Positions 1 to 7,972 of a stretch of 64,000 nt of DNA are shown one piece after another. Position 1 is the first letter of the stretch, and every line of letters starts with the position of its first letter. The notes beneath the pieces are model-generated. The model ran no database searches. It saw nothing but the letters and a program-made list of their open reading frames with translations, and was not told the DNA's origin. The stretch is from 21-14-0-10-47-8 sp966211795 (GTDB lineage Bacteria > Bdellovibrionota > Bdellovibrionia > Bdellovibrionales > Bdellovibrionaceae): positions 1 through 64,000 of the forward strand of contig CBIHNW010000012.1 in assembly GCA_966211795.1 (NCBI GenBank). The letters run 5' to 3'. Made by a program: the position numbers and the translations under genes.

Positions 1-32
1 CAAATAAAGATTATATGACATCAAAATTTTCC

Positions 33-320
33 GCAGAGCTTCATGTGCGCAGCGAGAACTAAGCAAGATGCCAGCGCAGAGCTTCATGCGCTTCGTGGAC
101 TCGAAGATTCCCGCCCTAAGCTCCATGTCCGCAGTGGACTCCAGGGTGCCAGCGCAAAGCTTCATGCGCCTCGCAAGCCGGCGTCCCAAAGATTCATGTT
201 TGAAGCGGAATCCACCAAATTCCAGAGCCAAGCTCCATGTTCATCGTGAGCCACGACGAGAAGGCGCAAAAATTCAAGGTCTGCCAAAACGTAGGCCGAG
301 CAGGCTCATGGCCCGATGAC
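33..320. repeat. Degenerate ~40-bp tandem repeat array
   Basis: A core resembling AGCTTCATG recurs at 37-45, 80-88, 119-127, 158-166, 190-198 and 231-239, with weaker copies near 270 and 302. Spacings are 43, 39, 39, 32, 41, 39 and 32 bases. Flanks are also shared: GCGCA before the core, and a GTGGACTC-like stretch followed by a GCC or TCC end after several copies. The spacings are not all multiples of three, so a coding explanation is poor. The array may continue left of the window. No gene is supported in 1-349. Confidence 0.55.
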
Positions 321-349
321 ACCTCAAAACCCCGCGCTCGCGAACGCCC

Positions 350-1372
350 CTACAAACTCGCGAGCAAGCTCGAATTCTGTGGGTGCCCGCGAAGCTCGAG
401 ATCCTTCCACAGCCAGAGCTCTTCCGGAGTCAGGTGCATGCGGGACAGAGCTTTGCCTTGAAAGCTTCGGTCTTCGCGCAGAAAATCGATCAGGTATTGA
501 TGGGTGCCCATCTTATCCGATGTCCATGCTGGCGCCACCAGCTCTTCCCAGCGAGAGGCGAAGGCCGACAGACGGTGAATGTAAATGCGCGGTGAAAGAT
601 GCTCGATGAAAAGTTGCACGCGTTCGGCGTAGGCTTCGCGTTCGATCGGCAGGAACTCGCCCCGGTGGTAGATCTCTTCAAGCGGCGTGTTCTTTAAAAC
701 ATGCAAATTATGAAGTTTAATGTTGGTGATCGGTAGGTCGTTGCAGATGCGAGCCGTCTCGATGATGTGTTGGTCCGTTTCGCCGGGTTGACCAAACATC
801 AAATGAATCCCGAGATCGACCGACGTTTCTTTGGCGATGCGCTCGATCGCCTTGATGCTTTGCTCGCGGCTGTGGCCCCGTCGCATAAACTCCAGTTGAT
901 CATCAAAAAAGCTCTGCACGCCTAGCTCGACGGCAACGAAGGATTTGGCGTGGTATTCGTTCCAGAAATCCAGCACGCCTTTTGATAAGCAATCCGGGCG
1001 GGTGCCGACAACCAACCCTTTGACGAAAGGGTAGGATAAAGCCGTCTCGAAATTGATCCGCAAAGAATCAAGCTTCGTGAAAGTATTGGTGTAGGCCTGA
1101 AAATAAACCAGGAATTGCTGAGCATTGTACTTTTTCGAAATGGCGGTGTGGTACTTTTCGATCTGCTCGCGAAGCCCCATGCTCAGGCTTTCGGACTGGG
1201 CGGCGGATCCCCAAACGTCACAGAAAACGCAGGTCTGCATGCCCTTCAGGCCACGCCGGTTGGGGCAGTCATCGACCACCGAGACCGGGATTTTGTAGAC
1301 CTTGCCGGCGAAGCGCTCTTGATAGAATTCCGAAATGGGTCTGTACGGCAGTCCCAACCAGCCTTTTTCCAT
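350..1372 (-). CDS. Radical SAM protein, TIGR01212 / YhcC family
   Basis: This 340-residue protein matches the YhcC family of radical SAM enzymes, whose substrate is not settled. The iron-sulfur motif sits at about residues 36-52 and has the family's unusual layout, with a first Cys in DDCPNRRG and a later CVFC. Family blocks follow: YFQAYTNTFTKLDSLR, GTRPDCLS, ELGVQSF with RRGHS, and a late HRLSAFA. Length is close to E. coli YhcC. The ATG start is at 1370-1372, directly abutting the start of the divergent methyltransferase gene. The N-terminal PYRPISEFYQERFAGKVYKIP supports this start. The protein is cytosolic; family assignment is confident, function is not. Confidence 0.85.
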   Translation of the reverse strand: MEKGWLGLPYRPISEFYQERFAGKVYKIPVSVVDDCPNRRGLKGMQTCVFCDVWGSAAQSESLSMGLREQIEKYHTAISKKYNAQQFLVYFQAYTNTFTKLDSLRINFETALSYPFVKGLVVGTRPDCLSKGVLDFWNEYHAKSFVAVELGVQSFFDDQLEFMRRGHSREQSIKAIERIAKETSVDLGIHLMFGQPGETDQHIIETARICNDLPITNIKLHNLHVLKNTPLEEIYHRGEFLPIEREAYAERVQLFIEHLSPRIYIHRLSAFASRWEELVAPAWTSDKMGTHQYLIDFLREDRSFQGKALSRMHLTPEELWLWKDLELRGHPQNSSLLASL

Positions 1373-2167
1373 ATGAAAGATCTCTCAAAGGGAATGGTCA
1401 TCCGTCAACAAATCGTGTTAGAAGCGATCAGAACTATGCAAGATTTCTGGAAAAAACATCAATTCGAACCCGTTCTGACCGAAGATCAAAGCCCGACGCT
1501 TCGTTGGCTGGATTCGGCCAATCAAGAGACCATGCACCACCGCGGAGGCGCGTACTCGGAAACGCAAGAGATTTATGGCTCCCCACTTCGTGAGATGATC
1601 GCACTGGGTGCGCGCAGTGCTGTGTCGGTGGGTTTGGGTTTGGGATACAATGAAATTCTCACGGCGGTCGAGGCGCTCAAAGCTGGCATCGCCCCCGACC
1701 AGTTTTTTTTACTGAGCTTCGAATCGGAGGCAGTCTTAAAGGAGCAATTCCTGCGCTGGCTTTCGAATGAAGCCGAGAGCGAAATCTACAACGACATTTG
1801 GAAGTTCTTCTCGCAAGATCCCGCAACTCCAGAAAAATCCAAAGTTCAAAATTGGCTCCTGCAAGCAGTGAAACATAAGACTTGGATCTTAGAAGGAGCG
1901 CTGACTCCAGATTTTCAAGTCGCGCGAAAATACGAATGCATTTTCTACGATGCTTTCAGCTCAAAGACCTCGCCATACTTGTGGGAGCAAAGCTTTCTGG
2001 AAAAGTTTTGGACTGATGTCTGCGCCGAGAAAAGTCTGGTGACAACATATGCTTGCACCGGAACCCTGAAGCGTTCGCTGAAGAGCACGGGCTTTGAGTT
2101 GCTTTTGATTCAGGGATTTCAGTCCAAACGAAACCGCACCATGGGACGCCGGGGATTTTTAAAATAA
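1373..2167 (+). CDS. MnmC-type tRNA 5-methylaminomethyl-2-thiouridine methyltransferase (MnmD-like)
   Basis: The protein resembles the SAM-dependent methyltransferase half of MnmC, which finishes mnm5 modification of wobble uridine in tRNA. Visible blocks are PVLTEDQSPTLRW near the N-terminus, a glycine-rich SAM loop VGLGLGYNE, an acidic YDAFSSKTSPYLW block, and a C-terminal TGTLKRSLKSTGF...GFQSKRNRTMGRRG tail typical of this fold. The FAD-dependent oxidase half of enterobacterial MnmC is absent, so it is a stand-alone enzyme. The start is uncertain: ATG at 1373 abuts the divergent gene, and ATG at 1394 follows AAAGGGA too closely for a normal ribosome-binding site. Confidence 0.75.
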   Translation: MKDLSKGMVIRQQIVLEAIRTMQDFWKKHQFEPVLTEDQSPTLRWLDSANQETMHHRGGAYSETQEIYGSPLREMIALGARSAVSVGLGLGYNEILTAVEALKAGIAPDQFFLLSFESEAVLKEQFLRWLSNEAESEIYNDIWKFFSQDPATPEKSKVQNWLLQAVKHKTWILEGALTPDFQVARKYECIFYDAFSSKTSPYLWEQSFLEKFWTDVCAEKSLVTTYACTGTLKRSLKSTGFELLLIQGFQSKRNRTMGRRGFLK

Positions 2168-2169
2168 TA

Positions 2170-3396
2170 TCATCGGCAGTACCGGCTTTGCCCCAGTTTG
2201 CAAGCTTGAGCCGAGTAATATTGAATGTGTTGGGGGCTCAGTTGGAATTCGCTTTGTCGGCTTAAGATCTCAGCGCAGGCGGGGCCCAGGTTGGCAACGC
2301 ATCTCGCGTGTAAGACCTCGATGGAAGCTCTGTCCGCGCTGGGTATCGCGGTGGCTGCCGGCTGCTTTGAAGCTTGCTCGATTCTTCCGTTTGCGTCCAT
2401 CACGCCAAATTTCATTAATAGCAAAACGACCGAAACGGCCAAGGCTGCCGACCCGCCAACCAAATACAAGGCAGGCTTATATCGCAAGTTCTGCGTGAGA
2501 TGTTTTTCCAAAGCGGGTGCCAGAAATAATTTATGAACCTCTGACTTTTGCAAAGTTCCAAACAAAGGAAATTCGCGCTCTTCAGAAGCTCCGGTGGCAG
2601 CCTGTCTCATGGCCGTGGCTGCCGCATTTGCGTAACCCATCACGGCCTCCCGGTGCGAGAGTTTGCCGTCTTTGTTTTGATCCAGGATCGGGGTGACGTC
2701 TTTTTCGGATCTCGCCTCGAGATTAAAAATCATCTCTGAAAATCGCGTCAAACCCTGGGTCTTCACCGGCGTCAGGTTTTCGCCATTGGTGCGAAAATCA
2801 CCGCAGGCGTAAAGGGGGCTGCCACGTAAGATGTATTTTTCGACGACCCGATATTTTGAGCCAAATAAGCCACCCAAAAAGCCATCCGTTGGCAGCTTCG
2901 AGGCGGTCGATAGCACGCCTTTTAGCAATCGATCTTTGGTCTCGGCATTCAGTTTGCCCCAAGCGTTGACCTCTTCGTCCATCATCGAAAACTCGGCCTC
3001 CATTGGATTCAGCACGGCAAGCCCGGTGGGATCGACCAGAAGAAAGTGAGGTTTGTGCTCCAGGTGAAAAACGGTGACCCATTCGGTTCGGCGATTGTTG
3101 CCCGAGCCCGTGGACTCTTCTTGTTGCAACTGAAAGTCATAGTAAACGGTTTCTTTTTGATTCAGATTCGGCAGGCACTTGTCATTGTAGGGCCAAGCAA
3201 AGCCTTGCAGCTCGACCAAGCCTTGTGCTGCACTTGAGACCTTCGAGCGGGGAGTGTCTTGCACCATGCGCAGGCGACGGTGAGAGACGATGGCACGGTA
3301 AAACAGAACCGCCCCGATCGCGATCAGGCCCACCAGTATCGAAATGTCGTTGTTGTGACTGCTCACGCGCCCTCCGAAAGATCTTTGTTTCTTCAA
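2170..3396 (-). CDS. Membrane protein with GIDE (MUL1-like) domain and EF-hand
   Basis: This 408-residue protein has one N-terminal membrane segment (about residues 17-36), then a block reading MVQDTPRSKVSSAAQGLVE, which resembles the prokaryotic GIDE domain related to the sensor part of mitochondrial MUL1 ligases. Around residue 240 lies a textbook calcium-binding loop, DQNKDGKLSHRE. A second membrane segment is at about 310-330. There is no RING finger, so ligase activity is not implied. The start is TTG at 3394-3396. It lies divergent to a small membrane protein and LemA; LemA and GIDE genes often neighbour each other, which supports a shared envelope role. Confidence 0.65.
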   Translation of the reverse strand: MKKQRSFGGRVSSHNNDISILVGLIAIGAVLFYRAIVSHRRLRMVQDTPRSKVSSAAQGLVELQGFAWPYNDKCLPNLNQKETVYYDFQLQQEESTGSGNNRRTEWVTVFHLEHKPHFLLVDPTGLAVLNPMEAEFSMMDEEVNAWGKLNAETKDRLLKGVLSTASKLPTDGFLGGLFGSKYRVVEKYILRGSPLYACGDFRTNGENLTPVKTQGLTRFSEMIFNLEARSEKDVTPILDQNKDGKLSHREAVMGYANAAATAMRQAATGASEEREFPLFGTLQKSEVHKLFLAPALEKHLTQNLRYKPALYLVGGSAALAVSVVLLLMKFGVMDANGRIEQASKQPAATAIPSADRASIEVLHARCVANLGPACAEILSRQSEFQLSPQHIQYYSAQACKLGQSRYCR

Positions 3397-3511
3397 GGAA
3401 GCTCTTCGGAAGTAGCAAATAAAATCTTGTTAAGACAAAGGTCGAGGTCGGGTCGGTTATTTCGTGATTCCATCTTGAGCTTTGCCATGGTTCTGACGAA
3501 GATGAGGGCAT

Positions 3512-3742
3512 ATGATGAGTGTTCGCTTTATTTTGGTCTTTACCGTGATCTTATTCGCCATTTTAGCGCTCTTAGGAGTCTTGGGGGTTGTGGGTTGGGA
3601 CGATCTCTCAAATCATGGCGGAAAACTTTTGTTGGCGGTGCTCATTCTTGGCGGAGCCGGTTTGGTTTTAAGCCAAATGGGTCCCAAGAAGCAGTCCCCG
3701 CCCAATAGCAAAGAGTCAAACCAACAAGGTCCGCAGTTTTAG
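3512..3742 (+). CDS. Small two-helix membrane protein
   Basis: This is a 76-residue protein with two predicted membrane helices (about residues 4-27 and 36-57) and a short polar, Pro/Gln-rich tail that should lie on one side of the inner membrane. I do not recognise a family. A GAGGG ribosome-binding sequence precedes the tandem ATG codons at 3512 and 3515. It ends 23 bases before lemA and is probably cotranscribed with it, so it may be an accessory of the LemA/GIDE membrane system. That link rests on position only. Confidence 0.7.
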   Translation: MMSVRFILVFTVILFAILALLGVLGVVGWDDLSNHGGKLLLAVLILGGAGLVLSQMGPKKQSPPNSKESNQQGPQF

Positions 3743-3765
3743 ATTCATTTTTGAAAGGATGAGAA

Positions 3766-4344
3766 ATGGGATCCACAATCGTTTTGATATTTGTCGGCCT
3801 GGTGCTTGTCGGTCTCATGTTCATGGGAATCGGCATTTACAATGGGTTGATCAGTCTTCGCCGTCAGGTCGAAAGAGCTTGGTCGAATATCGACGTCATC
3901 CTGAAGCAGCGTTTTGATGAAATTCCCCAACTGGTGCAAGTGATCGAGCAGTATGCGGGCTACGAAGCGGGTCTTTTGCAAAAACTGGCCGAGGCTCGGC
4001 AGCATTACGGTCAAGCTCGCAGCATCGATGATAAAATCGAAGCTTCCAATGCCATGAGCATCGCGCTTCGCGGGATCGCCGCGATCGGTGAAAATTATCC
4101 GGAACTAAAGGCCAATCAAAATTTCACCCAGCTGCAAACCCGAATTTCGCAGTTGGAAAGCACGATTGCGGATCGCCGGGAAATTTTCAACGAAGCCGTG
4201 ACCAATTTTAACACTCGCATCGACCAGTTTCCCGATGTCTTCGCCGCCCGCATGCTGGGATATCAGCAGCAGAATTTATTTAAAGTGGCCGAAGCGGAGA
4301 AGGTTGTTCCTAATTTAACGATGAAACTGCCAAAATTCGGCTGA
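3766..4344 (+). CDS. lemA: LemA family membrane protein
   Basis: This 192-residue protein has an N-terminal membrane anchor (about residues 4-24) followed by the LemA helical domain. Recognisable blocks are YNGLISLRRQVERAWSNIDV, LKQRFDEIPQLV and, near the end, YNTRI-like FNTRIDQFPDVFAARMLGY. LemA proteins are usually anchored with the helical domain outside the cytoplasm; their molecular role is unknown. AAAGGATG precedes the ATG. The stop overlaps the start of the S4 protein (ATGA), implying translational coupling. The GIDE-domain gene nearby is a recurrent LemA neighbour. Confidence 0.92.
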   Translation: MGSTIVLIFVGLVLVGLMFMGIGIYNGLISLRRQVERAWSNIDVILKQRFDEIPQLVQVIEQYAGYEAGLLQKLAEARQHYGQARSIDDKIEASNAMSIALRGIAAIGENYPELKANQNFTQLQTRISQLESTIADRREIFNEAVTNFNTRIDQFPDVFAARMLGYQQQNLFKVAEAEKVVPNLTMKLPKFG

Positions 4345-4565
4345 TGAAAAACGAAATGCAAACTTTCGAATTGGATGGCAGTGATTACATCGAGCTTAAG
4401 AATCTATTGAAGGCTAGCGGACTTTGCGACAATGGGGCCGAAGCCAAAGACGTGATCAGCCAAGGCTTGGTCAAAGTCGACGGCGTGACCGAAACCCGAA
4501 AGGCCTGCAAAATCAAAGCGGGCCAGCGGGTTGAATACAAAGGTCAAGCCATCCAGGTCTCCTGA
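4344..4565 (+). CDS. S4-like RNA-binding protein, YbcJ family
   Basis: This 73-residue protein consists of a single S4-type RNA-binding domain. The pattern IELKNLLKASGLCDNGAEAK, then ISQGLVKVDG, then an ETRKACKIKAGQRVEY stretch matches the YbcJ family. It most likely binds structured RNA such as rRNA in the cytoplasm, but no target is known. Its ATG overlaps the LemA stop by four bases, so it should be translated with LemA. A hairpin with a T-tract follows at 4602-4624. Confidence 0.88.
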   Translation: MKNEMQTFELDGSDYIELKNLLKASGLCDNGAEAKDVISQGLVKVDGVTETRKACKIKAGQRVEYKGQAIQVS

Positions 4566-4601
4566 GAGCCTGCCAAAACTGAGATTCAAAATTTGTTTTG
4601 C

Positions 4602-4624
4602 AAAAGGCCCTAAGTGGTCTTTTT
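4602..4624. terminator. Candidate bidirectional terminator
   Basis: AAAAGGCC and GGTCTTTTT form an eight-pair stem (one G-T pair) around a six-base loop, followed by T residues on the plus strand. It lies after the lemA/S4 operon and overlaps the stop of the convergent PilZ gene, whose transcripts would also read a GGCCTTTT tract. Confidence 0.55.
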
Positions 4625-5323
4625 CAGGTCCGTGAATTTTCGCACGTACTCGATGATGGCACTTTTCGATTCGGGGTGAAGGCTCACGAACTTCATGCCG
4701 GCATAACCATCGCCGCCGATGTAAACGACTTCGACGGTCGAATGAATCGGGGTGTAGAGGTTCGGGCTTTTCAGAATCGTCTTAAACTTCTCGCCAATCT
4801 TCATTTGCGGAGCATCCGTGACACCCAAGCCGCCCTCGCTGACCGAGAGCACGCGGGCCGTTAGATTTCCCGTCGCACCTTCGCAGGTGAGAGATCCCAT
4901 GATCGGCACGCGTGGATGTTGACGCCGCGAGACGCCCAATTCATCCATGATTTTGTGAATCTGGTAGATGTCTTTCCAGTCGGTGTAACCTTCGGTCCAA
5001 ATTTGAATTTCGCTGTAATCTTTTTGCGTGCGCAGGAAATCGATCATCTGATCGTGATTCATCGGGCGAAGCTCTTGTCCGGCGACACGGATCTTCCACA
5101 TTCGATCCGAATTCCCTTTGGCCTTGATCGCTTGACTGTCAGCATCTTTGAGATGCTGCTTCCAACGATCGGGCCCCATCCATTCTTGTTGGCCGCGGCC
5201 CCAAATCAAGGGATTGGATGAAATCGTCAAGCGCGTCTCGACGTCGTCTTTTGAAAAGGGCCCCGTGACAAGGCCTTCCGTAAGTAAAAACCACTTTGAA
5301 TCTGTCATACTCATGGATAGCAT
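4610..5323 (-). CDS. GYF_2-like and PilZ domain protein
   Basis: This 237-residue cytosolic protein combines two GYF_2-like (DUF4339) modules with a PilZ domain. The first module begins WFLLTEGLVTGPFS, and the second begins WKIRVAGQELRPMNHDQM. The PilZ domain starts near residue 130 with RRQHPRVP and continues with VLSVSEGGLGV, giving both the RxxxR and [D/N]xSxxG elements used to bind cyclic di-GMP, with Val in place of the usual D/N. It is probably a cyclic di-GMP effector. GAGGG lies three bases before the first ATG (5323); ATGs at 5314 and 5308 are alternatives. Confidence 0.82.
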   Translation of the reverse strand: MLSMSMTDSKWFLLTEGLVTGPFSKDDVETRLTISSNPLIWGRGQQEWMGPDRWKQHLKDADSQAIKAKGNSDRMWKIRVAGQELRPMNHDQMIDFLRTQKDYSEIQIWTEGYTDWKDIYQIHKIMDELGVSRRQHPRVPIMGSLTCEGATGNLTARVLSVSEGGLGVTDAPQMKIGEKFKTILKSPNLYTPIHSTVEVVYIGGDGYAGMKFVSLHPESKSAIIEYVRKFTDLKKTT

Positions 5324-5342
5324 GAACCCTCAGGGGGAAAAA

Positions 5343-5939
5343 GTGAAGTACATTATCTCTGGAACAAACCGACCCAATTCGCGAAGCCGCCAGGTCTCAA
5401 ACCTGATTCAGAAACTTTACGCCGAAGCTGGCGAAACGGTAGAAATTTTAGATCTCACCGAACTCCCCTTTGGTGAGCTGACCGGCCATCATTACGGCGG
5501 CAGTGGGCTGCACCAAACTTGGTCGCAAGCCGTGCAAAAGGTCAATGCCGCCGAAGGCCTGATTTTTGTGGTTCCCGAATACAACGGTTCACTGCCGGGG
5601 GCTTTAAAGTATTTTATCGATCATTGGATTTTTCCGGATTCTTTCGAGGGCCGCCCGGTCTGCTTTGTCGGTCTCGGGGGACTTTTTGGTGGTCTGCGAC
5701 CCATCGAGCATTTGCAGCAAATCATGGCGTATCGAAATACGTTCCAGTTTCCGCTGCGCGTGTTTCTGATGAATATTTTTAAAACCTTGCAAGAGGGAAC
5801 GATCACCGACCCCGTGGCCTTGCAATTATTGAAAGACCAGGTGCGGGGATTTCAAAAGTTCACCAAGGCTCTGCAATCGCAAGAGCTCGATGCCAATTCC
5901 ATTCTGCGCCTGAAAAAGGCGGCGGCCGCCAAAAGTTAG
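5343..5939 (+). CDS. NADPH-dependent FMN reductase
   Basis: This ~198-residue flavodoxin-like reductase fits the NADPH-dependent FMN reductase / quinone reductase family. It opens with the phosphate-binding block IISGTNRPNSRSRQVSNLI, and has the family signature VVPEYNGSLPGALKYFIDH. It likely reduces FMN or quinones with NADPH in the cytosol. GTG at 5343 is chosen because AGGGGGA lies five bases upstream and the domain starts at once; ATGs at 5313 and 5322 are in frame but have no ribosome-binding site. It is divergent from the PilZ gene with about 20 bases between starts. Confidence 0.85.
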   Translation: MKYIISGTNRPNSRSRQVSNLIQKLYAEAGETVEILDLTELPFGELTGHHYGGSGLHQTWSQAVQKVNAAEGLIFVVPEYNGSLPGALKYFIDHWIFPDSFEGRPVCFVGLGGLFGGLRPIEHLQQIMAYRNTFQFPLRVFLMNIFKTLQEGTITDPVALQLLKDQVRGFQKFTKALQSQELDANSILRLKKAAAAKS

Positions 5940-5966
5940 GCAGGCTTCTTAGCTGCCAGGTTTTTT
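5939..5966 (+). terminator. Weak terminator after the FMN reductase
   Basis: GGCAG and CTGCC form a five-pair stem with a nine-base loop, followed by AGGTTTTTT. It overlaps the end of the convergent gene. The stem is short, so confidence is low. Confidence 0.35.
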
Positions 5967-7841
5967 ACCGCTTCGGTAGGCCGAGATTTTATCATTCAAG
6001 AAATTCTGCGCGCGGTACTTTTGCACATTCGGTGCCGCTTCTTTTCGCAGGTGCATGTGCGTGATGCCCTTATCCTTCAGTCGATCTTTTTGCTTTCCGT
6101 AGAAGGGTCGCCCCTGCGGGGTGTAGAGAAGATACTTATTATTTTCCGGCATGAAAATATACATATCAAACTCGACCGGGGCATCGTCTTTGAGCTCGTT
6201 CATGTGGATCATCACCATCTTTTCGGACACGGATGATTGCAGATCCGGGTCTTGAATTTTGGTTGGGAAAAAGGCGATGGCGATTTCATCGCCATCGTGG
6301 ACCGATTTTTTCAAAAATTCGGCCTGCTCAAGCGCCCAGGTGGTGAAATTAACGGCTTGGATTTTCAAATTCAGCGTGTCTTTGTCGCGCATTTCTTCGC
6401 CACTCTCTTTCAGAAATCGCAACAATCTTTGTTTGATGATATCGATAAAAGTTTTATCGATTTTGCGATCTCGTCCCATCGCGCAAACCAGGTAGCCTGA
6501 AAAGCGGGGGCTTTCCACTTGGATGCAGGCGACGTTCGAGGACTGGGAAATCTCTTCCGCCGTGTCTTGGCCTTTCAGATTCGCCGTTTCTTTTAAAGAC
6601 TGATAGGCACCTTGAACAAAAATGGAAGTCTTCTCGTCAGGATTTTTGGGCTCTTTCTCTTGGCGCATGCGGTAGGGCTTGGCAGCCGCCTTTGGGACGT
6701 ATTCGGATTCCATGATGGGCGCACTGTTTTTTCTTGAGCGACTGCTACCGCCGGATGATGTGCCCGACTCAGAGTTCTCGGCGTCCGGCGCCGATTTCGA
6801 GTCACGCTTGCTGCCAATTGGGCTGGTCGCGCCCGAGGACGGATCGGCTGCGGGATCACCGTCCATGCCTTGAGGATGCCCATCGTTTTGGCCGGATTGA
6901 CCGGCTCTTGCACGGGCCGCGGCTGTTTTTGCGTCCGTCTTGGATAGTGCATCGGAATCTTCATTTTCGCCAGCATTCGAATTCTGCATTGAGCGCCGAC
7001 CAGGCCTTCTTGAGTTTTCTCCGAATGCTGAATCTTGCTTTCCCTGAGAAGGGCCCGGCGAACTTTTGCCGAAACCTCCTGCAGGTGAGCCGTAACCAAA
7101 TCCCGCATCATCAGAATCCGCACGCCCTTGACCCGCCATATTTGCCTTGGAATCCGCAGAGCCCGCGCCGAATCCGTCGCCAGTGCCTTCGATGCGCCCC
7201 GAAGAGGGTCCCATGCCGCCAACTCCACCCATCGCGCTTCCGCGATAGGCCGGATTGAAAGAATCCTGGCCATGCGGTCCGGATTGTTGAAAAGAATTGG
7301 CCCCCGACGCGTCTGATCCGGGGATGTGGGCGGCGCCCTCTGATTCGGAGCCGCCACCATCGGAATTGACCAGCTGTGAAAGAGCGGCGCGCGCTTGATC
7401 AAAAGAAGCCTTCAGCGCATCGGCGCCGGCCGTTTCGCCCTTGAAGGTGATCAGCTCATTGCCGGCGTTCAAAGTCTCGCCACTTTTTCCGCTTTTGACG
7501 AGATTTTCATTTTGCAATTTCGTCTCGTCGTCTTTGCGAATTTTTAAAATCATCCGCTCGATCGCGGGTCCCGAGACGGGCGGGTAGAGATTGTATTCGA
7601 GCGCCATATCGTGCAAGTTTTTGGTCGAATTGCTCGTGCCTTTTTCGGCAAAGCCAATGACCCGCACGGGAAAGGCTTGCATCAACATTTTCGGCAGCAC
7701 GCGAACTTTTTTATTGGGGTGATCCGAAGTGATCAGTACGTACTGCGGATTTTTCTGAATGATGTAGGCCAAAGCTTCGCGCAGATTGGTGGAGCTACCG
7801 ACAATCCAATTTCGATTTCGCAAAAAGGTCTCGGCCTGCAT
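5949..7841 (-). CDS. Unknown regulator-like protein with Gly/Ser-rich linker
   Basis: I do not recognise a full-length family. Residues 1-110 look like a degenerate receiver-type domain (LREALAYIIQKNPQYVLITSD, then ALEYNLYPPV). A long Gly/Ser/Asn/Asp-rich linker covers about residues 160-380. The C-terminal ~230 residues form a globular domain ending in YTPQGRPFYGKQKDRLKDKG and THMHLRKEAA, a pattern like the N-terminal module of some HD-GYP proteins, but no HD-GYP domain follows. ATG at 7841 is the conservative start and has no ribosome-binding site. The frame is open and protein-like up to 7955, where an AUC codon follows AGGGAG. The response regulator gene lies just upstream in the same direction. 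Confidence 0.7.
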   Translation of the reverse strand: MQAETFLRNRNWIVGSSTNLREALAYIIQKNPQYVLITSDHPNKKVRVLPKMLMQAFPVRVIGFAEKGTSNSTKNLHDMALEYNLYPPVSGPAIERMILKIRKDDETKLQNENLVKSGKSGETLNAGNELITFKGETAGADALKASFDQARAALSQLVNSDGGGSESEGAAHIPGSDASGANSFQQSGPHGQDSFNPAYRGSAMGGVGGMGPSSGRIEGTGDGFGAGSADSKANMAGQGRADSDDAGFGYGSPAGGFGKSSPGPSQGKQDSAFGENSRRPGRRSMQNSNAGENEDSDALSKTDAKTAAARARAGQSGQNDGHPQGMDGDPAADPSSGATSPIGSKRDSKSAPDAENSESGTSSGGSSRSRKNSAPIMESEYVPKAAAKPYRMRQEKEPKNPDEKTSIFVQGAYQSLKETANLKGQDTAEEISQSSNVACIQVESPRFSGYLVCAMGRDRKIDKTFIDIIKQRLLRFLKESGEEMRDKDTLNLKIQAVNFTTWALEQAEFLKKSVHDGDEIAIAFFPTKIQDPDLQSSVSEKMVMIHMNELKDDAPVEFDMYIFMPENNKYLLYTPQGRPFYGKQKDRLKDKGITHMHLRKEAAPNVQKYRAQNFLNDKISAYRSGKKPGS

Positions 7842-7952
7842 CAACGAGTTGGACTGAGATTTAAAAATAAAAATGGAAGTGACTTCGTCTTTGCTTTCTT
7901 TTTCAAAGTCGGATTTGGAGCTGCTCGGTGGTTTGGGTTGTTCTGCGGCCGT

Positions 7953-7968
7953 GATTTTGAAACTCCCT
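7953..7968 (-). promoter_or_regulatory. Shine-Dalgarno AGGGAG ahead of an in-frame AUC codon
   Basis: On the minus strand AGGGAG (7968-7963) is followed by a seven-base spacer and AUC (7955-7953). The AUC is in frame with the downstream gene, and 37 sense codons lead into its first ATG. No ATG, GTG or TTG lies in that stretch except TTG at 7844. The site starts five bases after the stop of the response regulator gene. It may be a non-canonical start. Confidence 0.4.
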
Positions 7969-7972
7969 GAAG

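Noticed and set aside
43..249. A 68-codon frame with repeated KLH-type residues over the repeat array
   Set aside because: The repeat spacing is not kept in multiples of three, there is no ribosome-binding site, and the repeats are better seen as DNA.
6593..7402. A 269-codon open frame on the minus strand, plus several plus-strand frames in the same stretch
   Set aside because: They lie in the Gly/Ser-rich linker of the unknown regulator gene in other frames; the Pro/Arg-rich translations have no domain or ribosome-binding site.
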